From: Paraescarpia echinospica | Lineage: Eukaryota > Annelida > Polychaeta > Sabellida > Siboglinidae | Length of the DNA: 64,000 nucleotides | Reading direction: 5' to 3' | Assembly: GCA_020002185.1 (NCBI GenBank) | Contig: CM034544.1 | Location: 36,981,862-37,045,861, forward strand | Part shown: one piece after another, positions 21,109 to 33,612 of the stretch | Position numbering within the stretch: the first letter of the stretch is position 1 | Layout of the letters: every line of letters begins with the position of its first letter | Notes under the pieces: generated by a model | Database searches by the model: none | Told to the model about the DNA's origin: nothing | The model's input: the letters and a program-made list of their open reading frames with translations, nothing else | Program-made: the position numbers and the translations under genes

Positions 21109-22119
21109 TGTAACAAAGTAGCACATACATTACATTGGCATAGGTACTTGGCACGCCGCTGTCGGTTCGGTCAGACATGATAACGGGGTGCATTTTTTGC
21201 TGTGACATAAATTTTGGCTTTGACTCTCACTCAATCACTCAACACTGTCAGACATGATATTCGAAGATGGGAGGAAGGAGTGGGTTGGTAAAATATGTTC
21301 ACAATAACATCATTTTTGCCTGCCATCTCCTGAACTTTTCCGTGCTGTCAGACATGACAACGGAAGATGGGGAGAACGGGGGTATTCTTGTTGACAATTT
21401 TAATGGATTACATTCTAATTTTGCTACATTTTATTACAAAAACACTCAATACCCAGGTATTTGGGGAAGTCAGACCCCCCTTTCTCAACCCTTAGCCCCC
21501 CCGGTTCCAATGCTGGTGCATTAGATACATATCTACTACCCAGTATTGGTGAAAGACAAGCTCATGCTTCTTCTCCATCCAAAATTGCATGCAACATAAT
21601 GGACTTATGGCAATTCGGACTACTAAAACTGCCCGTATAGCTTATCACATATGTCATGCATTTAGAGACACATCTAGATTAACAGGTGTTCAACAACTAT
21701 TAATTGGCAGGGTCCATTTTCAGACATTAATGCCAAGAGATGGGACTTTTAGAGAATGAGATCCCAGATCTCGTGACATCCAGCCTCGTAACCCAGCAAT
21801 GGACCTTGGTGGGCTATACACAACAATTGTAAGAAGGCATGTCAGCATCTATAGTATATTGCATTCAAACGATGGAAACAGTTCACTATTTTTTTCAGCT
21901 ACACATCTTTGGCCGGTCACCTAAGGAACTTGTATGTTACTGTCAGGGCTTAGAGTTGGCATTATGCATCAAAATACCACAGCAATCGTTTGGGTCCCAT
22001 TCACCCATTGTAGACAATACACAACATTTGGTTGTGTATAGCCAAGATGGGGGATAACCTTGACGACCGCACATCAAATATTAAGGGTAATGACATACGA
22101 CTAACAGTCCTAATGACAG
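21109..22119. other. Unassigned stretch with a thrice-repeated phrase
   Basis: 'tgtcagacatgata/caacg...gatgggg' occurs near 21168, 21247 and 21347. A plus-strand stretch at about 21600-21840 translates with few stops (AIRTTKTARIAYHICHAFRD), possibly an old transposon protein, but I cannot name it. Confidence 0.35.
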
Positions 22120-22249
22120 GTGTTTCCAACGTTCCGTTTCCCTGCGGGTGACTTTTTACTTCCCCTGGCAGAAACACCAGATACTGAGATAGAAGAAACC
22201 AACGGCTTATACTTCTACGTGGTTAATTGGCATAGTCCATAAGTCTGGA

Positions 22250-22490
22250 TTTTAATGCCCATTTGTGTGTGTCAACTGTGCTGTGCCAGATGTAAAGGTG
22301 TTAAAAAAGTATAAAGTGCGAGTAAACTTAAAGTATGAACGATGTGTAAATAAAAGCACAGACCATGGCTTAGCCTTAGAAGCATGAAACAAACCATTCA
22401 CGTACCTGAAGGCCTGGATGGTTGGGGCTACCAACACATTCCCGGGGAGGGCGTTCCACCAGAACTTATGGCAGAAGACAGACTTTAATA
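22250..22490 (-). mobile_element. LINE reverse-transcriptase C-terminal fragment
   Basis: Minus frame reads FCHKFWWNALPGNVLVAPTI then QAFRYVNGLF, the pattern found at the C-terminus of CR1/Jockey-type LINE proteins (WN.LP..VV.AP....F...L). Only the end remains. Confidence 0.55.
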
Positions 22491-23749
22491 TGCCTGGGAT
22501 GATGTTGAATGATGGAAGTAACGCTCAGCCTCCGAGGTATCAAAGTTAGGCAAAACTCAAGCTATAACGGCGAAATCGAGGTGGATCCAGATTCTAGAAT
22601 CTATACAAGTGCTCATATAGCCCAATAGTCATTACAGGTTCAGACACATATAATTCAAGATACTGACTCCTAGATGTAATGCTTATTCGTTCTCGCTATG
22701 CGCGACATCTTCCAGGACCCCATAGGCACAGACCCTCCATCCCGCTGTCACGACACGATCATCTTCTGACGTGGGTTCTTTCGAAGTAGTCATTTTCTTC
22801 TTTACGTTCCGTTTAATTTGCTTGCACCATACCGCGCTTTTTGGGAAACTTCTTTGTCGTTTTAAACTTCAAATAAATACGTATGCTGGGTGTAAATAAT
22901 GATTTAATTATTCTTGGTGAACTTCGCTAATCCCACACGTGATCACTAGTACGGGTGAGACCACTGTTAGATTTCCCCAATCACCAATGGCGACCATGTT
23001 AACGTTTTGTCAGATTGTAAGAAAACTGCACATGACAAAAGTCTGAAATTCATTCACAGCAACTGATATCATGTCATTGATATACTGATGAAATTTCGTC
23101 AAAATCAAATACCTCCAGCTCTTTTAAAACGCATGTATATACTGTGCCATCGATATTGACCAATATAACCACATTTTTCTGCACCCACGTGAGCTATGTG
23201 GAAAAAAATCACTCCGCCAACTACACTCTTCCAGATATGCGTCATTTCACTTCCAATACATTCTACCACAGAACCTGTTCATACGCCTGGTTTAGTTCAC
23301 ATAAAAAAAAGGGTCTCAAATTTAAAATATCACCATTTTCAGGGGACTATGTTTTAACACAACAGGAAGTCTAACAGTGGTCTCAACCCTAATAGAAATG
23401 GTGATTATAGAGAAACCTGTCGAATTTAGCCTGTTATAGTAAAGATACATGCATATATTGCAGACTGCCAAAAAAATGAATGAAATCCCTACGCCTAATA
23501 ATTTTCTATCAATTTCAGAAGTCACCACCCTTGCTGGACAACACGCACACAACAGCCAGTACTGTATGCATTTATCTTTTACCTAGTGCTTTTATTGACC
23601 CACACTGCCCATGATTGCTTGCACAGATAAACTTCTGGCGCACTTTTTGAGATTTCTCAACATGCATTCTGTTAGAAAAGCATACAATGTCAGCTGTTAT
23701 TTTTTAGTGAAATAAAAAACAATTATGGTACTCTAAACCTATGTAAAAT
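22491..23749. other. Nothing recognised
   Basis: AT-rich; short open stretches (for example 23144-23374 plus, 23322-23552 minus) lack motifs. Confidence 0.5.
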
Positions 23750-24084
23750 GGGTAAGGTCGGGCATTATGAGCATAGTTTTGTTTTCGGCCAATATTTTAC
23801 TAAATATATATCCGAATTGATCCATTTAAGGTGCGTGGTGCATTAGTTTCGCTGTATGTTTTAATAAAATAATACTGCATGGAAATAAGTAATTTGAAAA
23901 AAGTGTTCATATTACCCAAAGTGTCGGGCAATATGAGCATGCTTCTAAACTGTGTGTATGACTCATGTTTAATAATTATAAGATATATGATGGCTATTAG
24001 TATGACCATTTATTATTATTGTTAATTATATATCTTAACTAGATGATTAACAGTACTGTAAAATGGAACGTTTTAAAATTAGAA

Positions 24085-24180
24085 AATGCCTAAAAACAAC
24101 CATGACACGTGAAAGTGTCATCGTCAACGAATTCGGATTCCTCGGCGCATTATTCATTAAATTACCAATCACCAAAATTC
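24085..24180 (-). repeat. Partial duplicate of the transposase zinc-finger 3' end
   Basis: 'aaaacaaccatgacacgtga' with the following 'tgtcatcgtcaacg...attc' repeats the sequence at 24280-24362 (end of the zinc-finger coding part) about 190 bp away, with several differences. Confidence 0.75.
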
Positions 24181-24281
24181 ATAATGTATCTATAGGGCCT
24201 AGATCTATGATCCGTGGAAGATTAACGGTATTGTAAGAAACTGAACGTAGCCTAGGCCTATAAATGGTAACTAGAAAATGT

Positions 24282-26663
24282 CTAAAAACAACCCTGGCAT
24301 GTGAATGTGTCATCGTCGAGTATTCGAAATTCTTCGCCGCATGATTCGTGGAACCATTCACCATATGGTTTGCACTGAAACCAGTCTTCATTTCGCTTGT
24401 GATCTGATGCGTCCCCGAAATCGACGCCACACTTATAACATGGGATTTTAAGCCGATGTTCCCTAACAGCTACTTTCTTCACACGAACACGTTTGGCCTT
24501 CGGTGGCTTCTTTTCAGTTTTGGAAGCGCTCCGAGGACTAGGTCCAGTTGCCATCAGACTCTGCTTATACGGCGAACTCGTGATAATTTCGGCGTGAGCT
24601 ACTTTTCGTCTCTTGCTGGCGCCTTCAGCCATCTTAGGCCTGGGAACGGCTGGTGAACAATTAATCAGTCGTTGAAACGATAGGCCTTCACCATCTGGAT
24701 CGCAGTTCTCCTCGCGTGTATCAGCGGAAATGTGCACATCCATCTCAACGCTGCAAACAGTTACACATTCAATTAGTAGGCTTTAAAGTGTGATTTATGT
24801 TAGGCCCTAATGGTACTTAGGCTACTTCTTATTTCATAGTAGTAAGCAACTGTTATTGTTATCGTCATTACTATTCGTTGACGTTACCGCCGTCGCCTTC
24901 ATCGTTATTACGAAATAGGCATAACCGCCATATAAGCTTACAATGTTAACTTTATTTTTACCAAACTACAAAAATTATAGTAAAAGACATAGGCTACCTG
25001 ATAACCTGGCAGAGACTAGGAAGGTCGCGCACTGCTGTGAAGCTCGGAGCAACTGACGAGTCGCGCACTGCTGTGAAGCTCGGAGCAACTGACGAGTCGC
25101 GCACTACTGTGAAGCTCGGAGCAACTGACGAATCGCGCGCTGCTGTGAAGCTCGGAGCAACTGACGAGTCGCAAACTCCTGTGAAGCTCGGAGCAACTGA
25201 TGAGTCGCGCACTGCTGTGAAGCTCGGAGCAACTGACGAGTCGCGCACTGCTGTGAAGCTCGGAGCAACTGACGAATGCTGTGAAGCTCGGAGCAACTGA
25301 CGAGTCGCGCGCTGCTGTGAAGCTCGGAGCAACTGACGAGTCGCGCGCTGTTGTGAAGCTCGGATCAACCGACGTGTTGCGCACTGGAGTGGTGTTCAGC
25401 TGAGGAAGGGGTAGACCAGCAGCGGAATTTGGCGTGTCTGTCACATCGGCTGCGGCAAAATCAGCATCCGAAAAGATGTGCGGGTTGAGTGGGTTTATCC
25501 CACACTTCCGGGAGCCACTGATCGCGTTACTCACCGTAGCAGCTTTGATGTAAGCCGACCCAAAGAGAGCTGCAATTTGAAACTCTGTGACCGACCGGCC
25601 AGGGTGCTGGCGCAGCCATGTCTGCACTCCTCTGTTGTAATTGATATTAACACTTTTGAACACGCTCACATCGAGTGGCTGAAGCCGGTGCGTGCAGTGG
25701 GGCGGCATTGATATGATTATGATGTTGTTTGTATTGGCCTTGTCAATCAGTCGAACATTCTTCGTGTGGCTGCTGTGGCCATCTAGGATGAGCAACACCT
25801 TTGATGCTCGGTGGCTTGGCTGCACAACTTCAATGAAGTGGTCGATCTAGCATTCAAACAACTCAACGTTGATCCAACCACTTTTGTTTGCGTACCCAAC
25901 AGTGCCAGGAGGCGATCCGTCCAGCAGTTCCGGCTTGATGCGAAACCTGGGGAAGATCGGTGGGATGTATGCGCCGGTTGCCGAAACACAAGCGACAACT
26001 GTAACATTCTTTCCCCTCTCCGCACTGGTGATAGCCCCGATCCCTTTCTTCCCTTTCTTCACCAGCACTTTCCCTGGCTTAATTGTGGCAAATAGTGTAA
26101 CCAGATTCGTCCACGTTGAATATGTTGCCTTCGTGGATGACCCTCTTCCCATCCTCATCAAAGATGGTGGCTAGTAGAAGCTGCATGTACCGATCAACCT
26201 TCGTTCTGTTAAAGCCGATGGCTCGCTGAATCGACGTTGGCTCGGGGATTCGCGGACTGATGTCTGGATGCCGTTTTAAGTAGCCTTTCAGCCAGTCCTT
26301 TCCAGCCTTTTGAGTTGTTTCCTTGAATTAATTTGTTATGTTCTTTGTTTCGCAGAATTTGAATACAAAGTGCCTCACATCATCTCACGTCAAGCCGAAG
26401 AGTTTGGCCTCTATTTCAAATATGGTGGCTTTCAGCTCTGTTTCTTGATCTATGGAGAGTACTGGTTTGCGGCCGAAACACTTGTGGACGCCCTCACCCG
26501 CACGTGCCTTCTCTAGATGCCGTCTCAGGGTTTGTCGCGGTACATTGTGCGCTTGGTTAGCTGATTTTTGTGATCGTTGATATATTAGTACGTCACGTAC
26601 GGCCGACTGCATATCTGATAATGTCCATTTCACGCGTTCAACCTTCTTCTTCACATTAGGCAT
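24282..26663 (-). pseudogene. pogo/Tigger-like (DDE_1) transposase with C-terminal zinc finger, broken
   Basis: Start: MPNVKKKVERVKWTLSDMQS after a 'ttttcag' acceptor, followed by a Psq-type helix-turn-helix region (VPRQTLRRHLEKA). Downstream come DWLKGYLKRHPDIS (CENP-B-like part) and the DDE_1 core: first Asp in NVDESGY (about 26104-26115), second in LILDGHSSHT (about 25770-25795), third in HRLQPLDVSVF (about 25655-25690). After a 12-residue repeat region a separate exon-like part (24282-24743) ends in a zinc finger: PCYKCG, WFQC, EWFHESC, FTCQGC, as in other pogo-like elements with PHD-type tails. Lesions: TGA at 26385-26387, TAA at 26328-26330, frameshift near 26090, TAG at 25847-25849 and an 8-nt loss within the repeat. 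It would act in the nucleus cutting its own ends, but this copy cannot make a full protein. Confidence 0.82.
25031..25384 (-). repeat. 36-bp coding VNTR in the transposase (12-residue unit SSVAPSFTAVRD)
   Basis: About ten units of 'gctgtgaagctcggagcaac' plus 'tgacgagtcgcgcact' (plus strand). 36 bp keeps the frame, giving SSVAPSFTAVRD-like repeats between the catalytic domain and the zinc finger. The unit near 25265-25290 is 28 bp (8 nt lost) and shifts the frame. Confidence 0.92.
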
Positions 26664-27687
26664 CTGAAAAAAAAAGTGTGAGAGTTTATTATTGCAAGTT
26701 TTAAAGGGATTCATATATATATAGCAGCAGAAACAAATTGCTTCTGGGCAGTTTAGAAATATAGCCTATAATAAAACAGATAGCAATACCTCAAAAACTG
26801 GAAAACTTTGTTAAAAAAAGTTTGTTTCTGCTATATGAACCCCTTTAAATATAGCATATACTACGAATTACCATTGGATAACAATTACTATTGTTTTGAA
26901 TATAATTGTAGCCTCAAATGATTGTAACGCAGACTGGCAGTAAAGAAAGCCAATAACGTGTATGCTAATGTGAGCACCCTATCGACTAATATGAGCACCT
27001 TGCTCATAATACCTCCAGAAAGCCTGCTCATATTAGCCACAGCGCTATGCACGCCGCCAGGTGATAATTTGGCGAACTATAATCCGCGAGAGGCTGCATT
27101 ATCGCTCATTACAATACGCAACAAGCTTCAAGGTTTAATTTACACATCACTTGCGCATCGTAATGATACACATTTTGAATGAGAATAAATTCGCCGTACT
27201 GGTGGATATGGTAAGAAAAGTGCACAGGTTCTTTACACGACCTCACCTCGGAAAATATTCGGCAGCGCAAACGACAGAAATGGTGCTGGCGGTCTGCAGA
27301 CGACGTGCTTCAAGAAAAACACGGGTGGCGGCACCTGGCATGTTTGGTTTAAGCTGCATGGGGGTGCTCATATTACCCGCTATGCTAACGATACCCGACT
27401 TTACACCCTATATTTCACTTTCAAATATAAACTATAGAGTCAAACCAATCAATGGAATTGATATTACCTAATCATGCAGCGTCACACTACGTTTATACCA
27501 ATGTTTCTCGAACACCTTACGTATGACTATACTTTGTTTAAGAGCAACTTTAATAAACGTTTAAAATATACCAGCCAATGTATATGAAGTATTCTCCTTT
27601 GTATGGTGTATGTGTGACAACGTTTGCAGCAGTAATTCATCTGTCGAGTCTACGTGCAGAAATGACCGCACACAATTTCCTTCTCCC

Positions 27688-27740
27688 GCGCACGCACGCA
27701 CGCACGCTCCCACGCACGCAAGCACGCATGTACGTACGTA
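27688..27740. repeat. CACG-type microsatellite
   Basis: 'cgcacgcacgcacgcacgct' followed by ACGT-rich variants. Confidence 0.85.
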
Positions 27741-28214
27741 TATGTAGCTAAACAGGTATGTCAGACACACAGGCCTATACACTCGGAATCGAGTTGAAAA
27801 GATATAATAGCTACTGAAGCCACAGCCGTGTAGCGATGTTCTCATGCGCAGCTGAGCGTTAAAATGTCGCCATTCCTACACCAACCGAACGTTGTAGCGT
27901 CAACAAAAAGAGGTGCACTAAAACTGCAACAAGATGAAGAAAAAACTCCGAATAGTATTTTCCATCGTTAATTTAGATTACTGACCATCCTTTGTTAACA
28001 CAGTTATTGAACATACTTCGTAAATTAATTTTGTCCATCGTGAAGAAGGTTAGGTGATATTTAAATTAGTCAGTCTAATAAAAAAGAGCATAATTTTACA
28101 TTTGTCATATTTCTCGAAGAACCACTTTGGACCTTTTTGCCGAATTTTTACCGGACCCGGACAAAAATAATTCAATAGTTGGATTATATATATATTACAA
28201 AAGCTAAATTAATT
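27741..28214. other. Nothing recognised
   Basis: AT-rich intergenic or intronic sequence. Confidence 0.5.
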
Positions 28215-29690
28215 AGCATATCTGTGAACGTACCAGTATGTCGTAATGACTTGTTAGAGCCAGTATTTCCTTCAGCGTCCGCCTGATTGCACGGCGACAC
28301 ACATGCATGGGTTCAGCGGGCGAGTTGAGGCGGTATAGCGGTAACAGTGGTTGGTATAGTGGGGATATAAGCCGAACGCGACTAGGTGGCAGCGGTCGGA
28401 AGGCGACGCGACGGAAGTGACGCGGTTCCCGACGGTGATGGCTAGCCGCCTGATGGAGCAACAGAAGTAGCGTAGGCACAGCTTTAGTTCGATATCCTTA
28501 CGGTGTTGCTTCGTGAGGTCGCACGCCCGCCGATAGATGTTAGAGTTGTGCGTGCGCCAGAAGACTGCCGCGTTCAGCTTCGTCACGATTACGTAGAGTG
28601 GATGCTACAGGAAGAAACAGGAAACATGCAATGCCCTATTCAAAATCGATAATTCCACAAAGAATAAGTTATAAGTATTGCATTTGTGTTGTGTTTCACT
28701 GATAGAAGAAGTTTGAAAGCTGTCATGAATCGTTGGTATGCAATGACAGAATGCTAGAGCTGTTTCATAACTTGATATATTCACACGATGCACACGTTAA
28801 TATCATCGTTGGTGTGTAACTCAAAATAACCCGGTAATTTCCGGACCTCACCTGGAAGTAGAGGCTAATGATTTGATGAGCATGCCCAGCTCGCATCGGG
28901 TCCGCGCCGTAGCGAAGAAGAAGCAACACGGCGGGGGCGTTGATTGAGTGACAAGCGAGGAGTAGTGGGGTACTAACCCTGCTCGAGAATATCGGCAACT
29001 CGACAAATGGCACCTTGGAGTAGTAACTTGTGTATGACGGTTGCTGGCAGTCGGTGACGGGATACTCGCTCAGCTGAACCGGTACAATATGATGCTAGCT
29101 GCTTGCGACAATTAAGAAATACTCCAACACCTCCAGGTGGCGTTGACAGATCGTCCCGAACGTGTGCATGTTCTGGAAGGGATATATGATCGGGTCGATG
29201 TCAAACGAGAATGTGAGCGGGTCGAGGAAGATATCGAAGCGATCGAGGCCTCCGTTGTAGAGGAACATCGACATTAGTATGTCCGCCAGCAGTTCCGGCT
29301 CGTCGTCAATGTTGTACTTCTGGCATATGTGCGCCGCTAGGACGATCACCGGATGTGTGGTGCACACGTGATCATCACTAGTTGCCGTTGTGGACGCTAG
29401 CTGTGACGTCGATTGAAACGGACGGCATCGCCAATCACTGTCGTTACAACTTTCTTGTAGTTGCCGCTTGCTTTTATGTAGCGATAAAGCGAGTTCTTGA
29501 TCCGGCTCACTCGAACGCTCCGACGGGAGCATTCCGGCCCCTTGAGACTGAGTAAATCTTCGAAGATGTTTGACGACATTTGAGGAGTCTCTATCAGCCA
29601 AACAAGGACAGGTCCTGCGGTTTGCCGACATCTGCACGCGGTGATAGTGCAGCGTGACGTCTTCATGCAAACGACGGCGCGCAAACGTAA
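28215..29690 (-). pseudogene. Ankyrin-repeat / SOCS-box-like gene (ASB family-like), two exons, degenerate
   Basis: Upstream exon (about 29690-28852) ends at a GTGAGG donor. Its last part reads TPLLLACHSINAPAVLLLLR then YGADP, a good ankyrin repeat. Its first part uses one frame (NSLYRYIKASGNYKKVV) and the middle another (HPVIVLAAHICQKYNIDDEP), implying a frameshift near 29400, and a TAG lies at 29095-29097. The second exon (28604-28215, acceptor 'ttcctgtag') reads HPLYVIVTKLNAAVFWRTH. Its end, in another frame, reads SPAEPMHVCRRAIRRTLKE, like a SOCS box (P..L.HLCR.AIRR.L). ASB proteins are substrate adaptors of Cullin-5 ubiquitin ligases. The shape somewhat recalls ASB17, but the member is not certain. 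Frame breaks could be true decay or sequence error. Confidence 0.5.
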
Positions 29691-30479
29691 CGCTTTAGTT
29701 GGTCATGGCGCTAAAATAACTAAGCAATCATACCATATCTTCTCTTGCATGTGATAAGTGTGAAGTCGCATTGTGTTATTATATACCTCTATTTGTTTGT
29801 GGCTTTCGAGAAACGTTAATAGATGAGAGGAATTGACGTGTTTTATAGAACGCATTTAATTGCAATTAAATTATAATCAAAGTTAAAATAAGCTTATCCA
29901 ATTATAATAAAAGTATGTTCGTAACTATATTTTAAATCCGTTGTAGGACGTATAGGAGCAGACTGTGACAATAAATGCTGGAGAGTCGATTTGTTTCTCG
30001 TAAGTTACCTTTGTTGAAAAAATCACAAAGCTGTCAATTTGTAATGCAGTTGGATGCACCAGTCGTTTGTAAAAGGTGTGCACCGTTCGATTTTATCGGA
30101 TACCACTAAACGGCGAGAACATTATGAAATTGACCTCAGCTATCTATCGCATCAATTGGATGTCAAACGAACACATATGACATATATATATATATAACTG
30201 CCCCATCAGACATCGCCATTCGACACGGCTGAGGGCACGACGCATCTCGACATCCACACTGATTACAGTGTATCTAAAATTATCCTAAACATAACTGATT
30301 TCAACCATAACTGCTTATAATAATAATCTTTTTAATGAATAATACAAAATTAGCTAACTTTTCATTCTCGTCGTCTGACTTGTTCCAATGATTACTTCAA
30401 CTTCAACCATAGCTAACTAAAATAATACCTTATAATAATCTTAACCTAATTAATAAGGACATTTCACACTAACTATTTG
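29691..30479. other. Nothing recognised
   Basis: AT-rich. The phrase 'ccaatgattacttcaacttc...ccatagctaac' (30385-30420) recurs in changed form at about 31507-31560 and 31890, marking a dispersed short repeat. Confidence 0.5.
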
Positions 30480-31435
30480 TGTGTCACCATTTCCTCTGTC
30501 GGAGCTGGTAGACACCTCAAAACAAATGCTGCTGATCTTTTCAGAAAAATAGTCTGAAAATATACTCGCCATTTCAGCTTCTGACGTATGGGTAGGGAGT
30601 ACAGTTCCCACTTTGCGATGCAGTAGACAGTTTACAATTCGGAACAGTCGTTGCTAGTTCTTGCCTGTATCACGGATTATGCTGCAATAGTAGGCAGATT
30701 TTGTTTGGGTAAGTAGTGCATTCACTCTCTTGCAGTGATCAGCGTACAATTGTCTATGCACCCTTAGTTTGGATTTTCTCCAGGATCTTTCTCTCTGCCG
30801 TTTTCTCTGCCGTTTATCTCGCAGTCAGTAAGTCGTCGGTATACACACTGCATCTTGCCGTAATCGGACATGCCTTTTTTGCATTGGCGCTCGCGAATCA
30901 ATTAAGCTGACCAGCATATGATCGTATTGATCAACCAGTTCTTCTACGTTCAGCATGTCAAGATCATCCGAGCGGAACATTGGAATGTCTTGTCGAAAAG
31001 ACACTGCATCAATGGTGCGTAACTTGCGATATTTTATTTTCATCAAACCAATGCGATGTTGAACAATGTCTGTGTTGAAACTCACAAAAAAAGTGTCCAG
31101 AAAGGCCCATGTCCGTAACGGTAACATTTCGAACAAGGTGTCCGTCCGTGCTGCGGGTCATGAGTACATCCAACGAGTGTCCTTTCCTGTGGGTAGGCCC
31201 GCGAACATGCAACACCATTTATGGGACATTCACAGAATTGATCAGTCGCCGTGCATCAACATTTGGAGCGTTGTCAATATGAAAGTTCAAATCTCACATG
31301 ATAATCAGAGGTCCAGGTTTTATGGCATGGTCGTCGATGAAACGGTCTCATTCTTCAAAAAACACAGTTGTTGACAAGCCATTTTTTACTGATGGCGGCG
31401 GGCGGTAAATGGCAACGATTCTCATGGATGACGTA
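30480..31435 (-). mobile_element. Degenerate LINE, endonuclease end and linker
   Basis: Minus frames give RIVAIYRPPP, FIDDHAIKPGPLIIM, then HVRGPTHRKGHSLDVLMTRS and VTDMGLSGHFFCEF (apurinic endonuclease C-terminal half), then VEELVDQYDHMLVSLIDSRA and a Lys/Arg linker (about 30760) with YCSIIRDTGKN and SEAEMASIFSDYFSEKI (about 30480-30600). Several in-frame stops (for example in place of Trp in FFEEW and Gly in MGDFN) make it inactive. The reverse transcriptase of this copy is not adjacent. Confidence 0.75.
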
Positions 31436-33369
31436 GGTGTTATGAATAATTATTTATTCCCCTCGCCTGATTATCACACTAACTATTTATTCCCGTCATC
31501 TGATTGGTTCCAACGCTTACGCTATGACTAACGTCAACCATAACTAACTCAAACCGTAGCTAATTATAATAATGACATTAATACAGTGACCCGGGAACGA
31601 AATTCATATTTTCGCCGCCGCCAATGTTCACATCTTCCTTCACCTTCTGGCTGTCTCGGTTGGCTCGATTGTGACATCGGAAGCCGGAGGGGGCAGAACA
31701 TTTACATTTCCACCCGCCATTGACGGTCGCCACAAAAATAAACATCGTTCACATTTAATGGGGGGGGGGGCGGACGTATGTCTGTCCATGAGAAATTCCA
31801 GGGGCAACTGTCCCTTGCCCCCCCCCCGTTCCGGCGTCTATGCATTAATATGTTATGATATTTCACACTAACTATTTATTCCCGTTGCCTAATTGGATCC
31901 AACGATTAGGAACTCGACCTTAGTGTATAGGATGATTACTAAAGGTAACTTATTTACTTGGGTGGTCAACTATAATAACGGTAGTGTTTTGACATTGGGT
32001 AGTGTCTTGGGAGTACGTTGGGATAGTGTTTTGAACTTAACTGTAGTGTTTTGAAGGTACGCTCCTCGTTGTAGATTATAAACAGCACTGGGCTGAGGCT
32101 GTCTTGTGGCACCTTGATGGGTGCCTATTGTTGTCACGAATGACGGACACTCATACACCGATATGCGTGGTTAATCTACGACTTTTATGACCAAACTAGG
32201 GTCATGTTGGAACAAATTGCAACATAAGCAAATCTTACAGTTTTGAAAGCAAGCATACATCCTAGATAATATATCAAAAGTATATAGCTCAACAAATTAG
32301 GGAACATTGTCAAAATTACTCAAGTTGATATTGGGCCCCCTCAATAGCTTTTACCTGCGATTTTGTGACGATTTTAATTTCGGGACAAAGATTGAGCAAG
32401 ATGATGTTTCTGTAAACCTCAAGTAATCCATATGCGTGTATGTAAATACGCACAAATTATATTCAGAGGTCAAAACAACATACATCGACATTAAAATAGT
32501 TTAACGTTGCATTAGGTTTTCAATGAAATCCTTATTGGTATCAAAATATGCACGAATTACTTGTCCAGTTCGTCTCCTACATAACATGGTTATGGTCAGC
32601 GTAATTATAAGTATGTTACTCCAATGGGCATGTATCGTACACATAACATAGCGCAGGTACATCTAAAGAGGAACATTATGTATAATAATTATAATAGCCC
32701 CCTTGATATAAGGTATACATATAAAAACACGAATCTAGCTGATAAGCTTAATTGACGAAAAATTGACGTATTCTCTCCATGTAATCTGCATTACCATATG
32801 AATATCCTTCTGTCATAAGCATTGACCGTATACGTAACATAACACAAATTTATTTTATCATTGCGCATAATAATTATAATGAACCCTTCCGTGTAAGGCC
32901 AACACATGTACATACGTGAATCTCAAGAGCCCAAGAAAGTAAGTAGTTATATACCGCAGTACCCAGTCCTTTGGACTGCTCAAAGCACTTGATCCTTTAC
33001 TTCTGACATTCTTGTTTAATCGAATACCATCGAGACTTCTCTGGGAAGCATTCAGCCACTCTGCAGTTTATGCGCGAAGAGTATTCGTATACAAATATCC
33101 GTCACTGCCTATGCCCTTGGGATCAGTCATATAGCTGAGAGAACTGGAGCAACATAGAGTGAACGAACTTTCCCTGATTCGACACGGTGGCACAGGATTC
33201 GAAACCGAGTTATCTCGATTATTAGTCCATTGCGCTCCATAAAAAACGTAATTAAGGTAAAATCGCTGTATTGCGTAGTCATTAATATCACATGTAACTG
33301 ACGATTGTTGTCGTAACTCTAGACTGTGTTTGAACACTCTGTGCCACGGAATGACGTGCAAGGTGCGAG
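31436..33369. other. Nothing recognised except homopolymers
   Basis: AT-rich, with a G run (about 31761-31770) and a C run (about 31818-31826). No convincing coding sequence. Confidence 0.5.
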
Positions 33370-33612
33370 TGATGTGTTTACAAAAAGTCTCATCATTTGA
33401 ATTTTCAACTCTTCAATGACGGTTGGAAGTATCTCCATCAGCTTGTCTCGTCTGATGTATCAAATGCTCGGCTCATGTCTATGCTAAGAATCTCGACTGC
33501 GAAGCGATATTTCTGTGCCTTGGCACACAACCACCGATACCTGAGCACTACGTCAACCGTACTTCGACTATGGAATCCACAATGCTCGTTCTGCTGGAAA
33601 GAGTTAACATTG
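33370..33612 (-). mobile_element. LINE reverse-transcriptase fragment
   Basis: Minus strand reads RSTVDVVLRYRWLCAKAQKY then RFAVEILSIDMSRAFDT, the RT motif around the first catalytic Asp (D.S.AFDT). Stops follow. Could be from the same family as 30480-31435 but is separated and out of order. Confidence 0.7.

Larger units (their letters stand above)
23750..27406 (-). mobile_element. pogo/Tigger-like DNA transposon, inactive
   Basis: Contains a damaged transposase gene (24282-26663) flanked by non-coding DNA. The left end has 'ggtcgggcattatgagcatag' (from about 23758). The reverse complement of the right end has 'agtcgggtatcgttagcatag' then 'cgggtaatatgagcac' (27404-27362). These look like diverged terminal inverted repeats. 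The motif 'taatatgagca' recurs inside both ends (about 23930, 26985, 27005, 27020, 27366), in both orientations, as subterminal repeats often do. Exact ends and the TA target sites are not certain. Confidence 0.6.
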
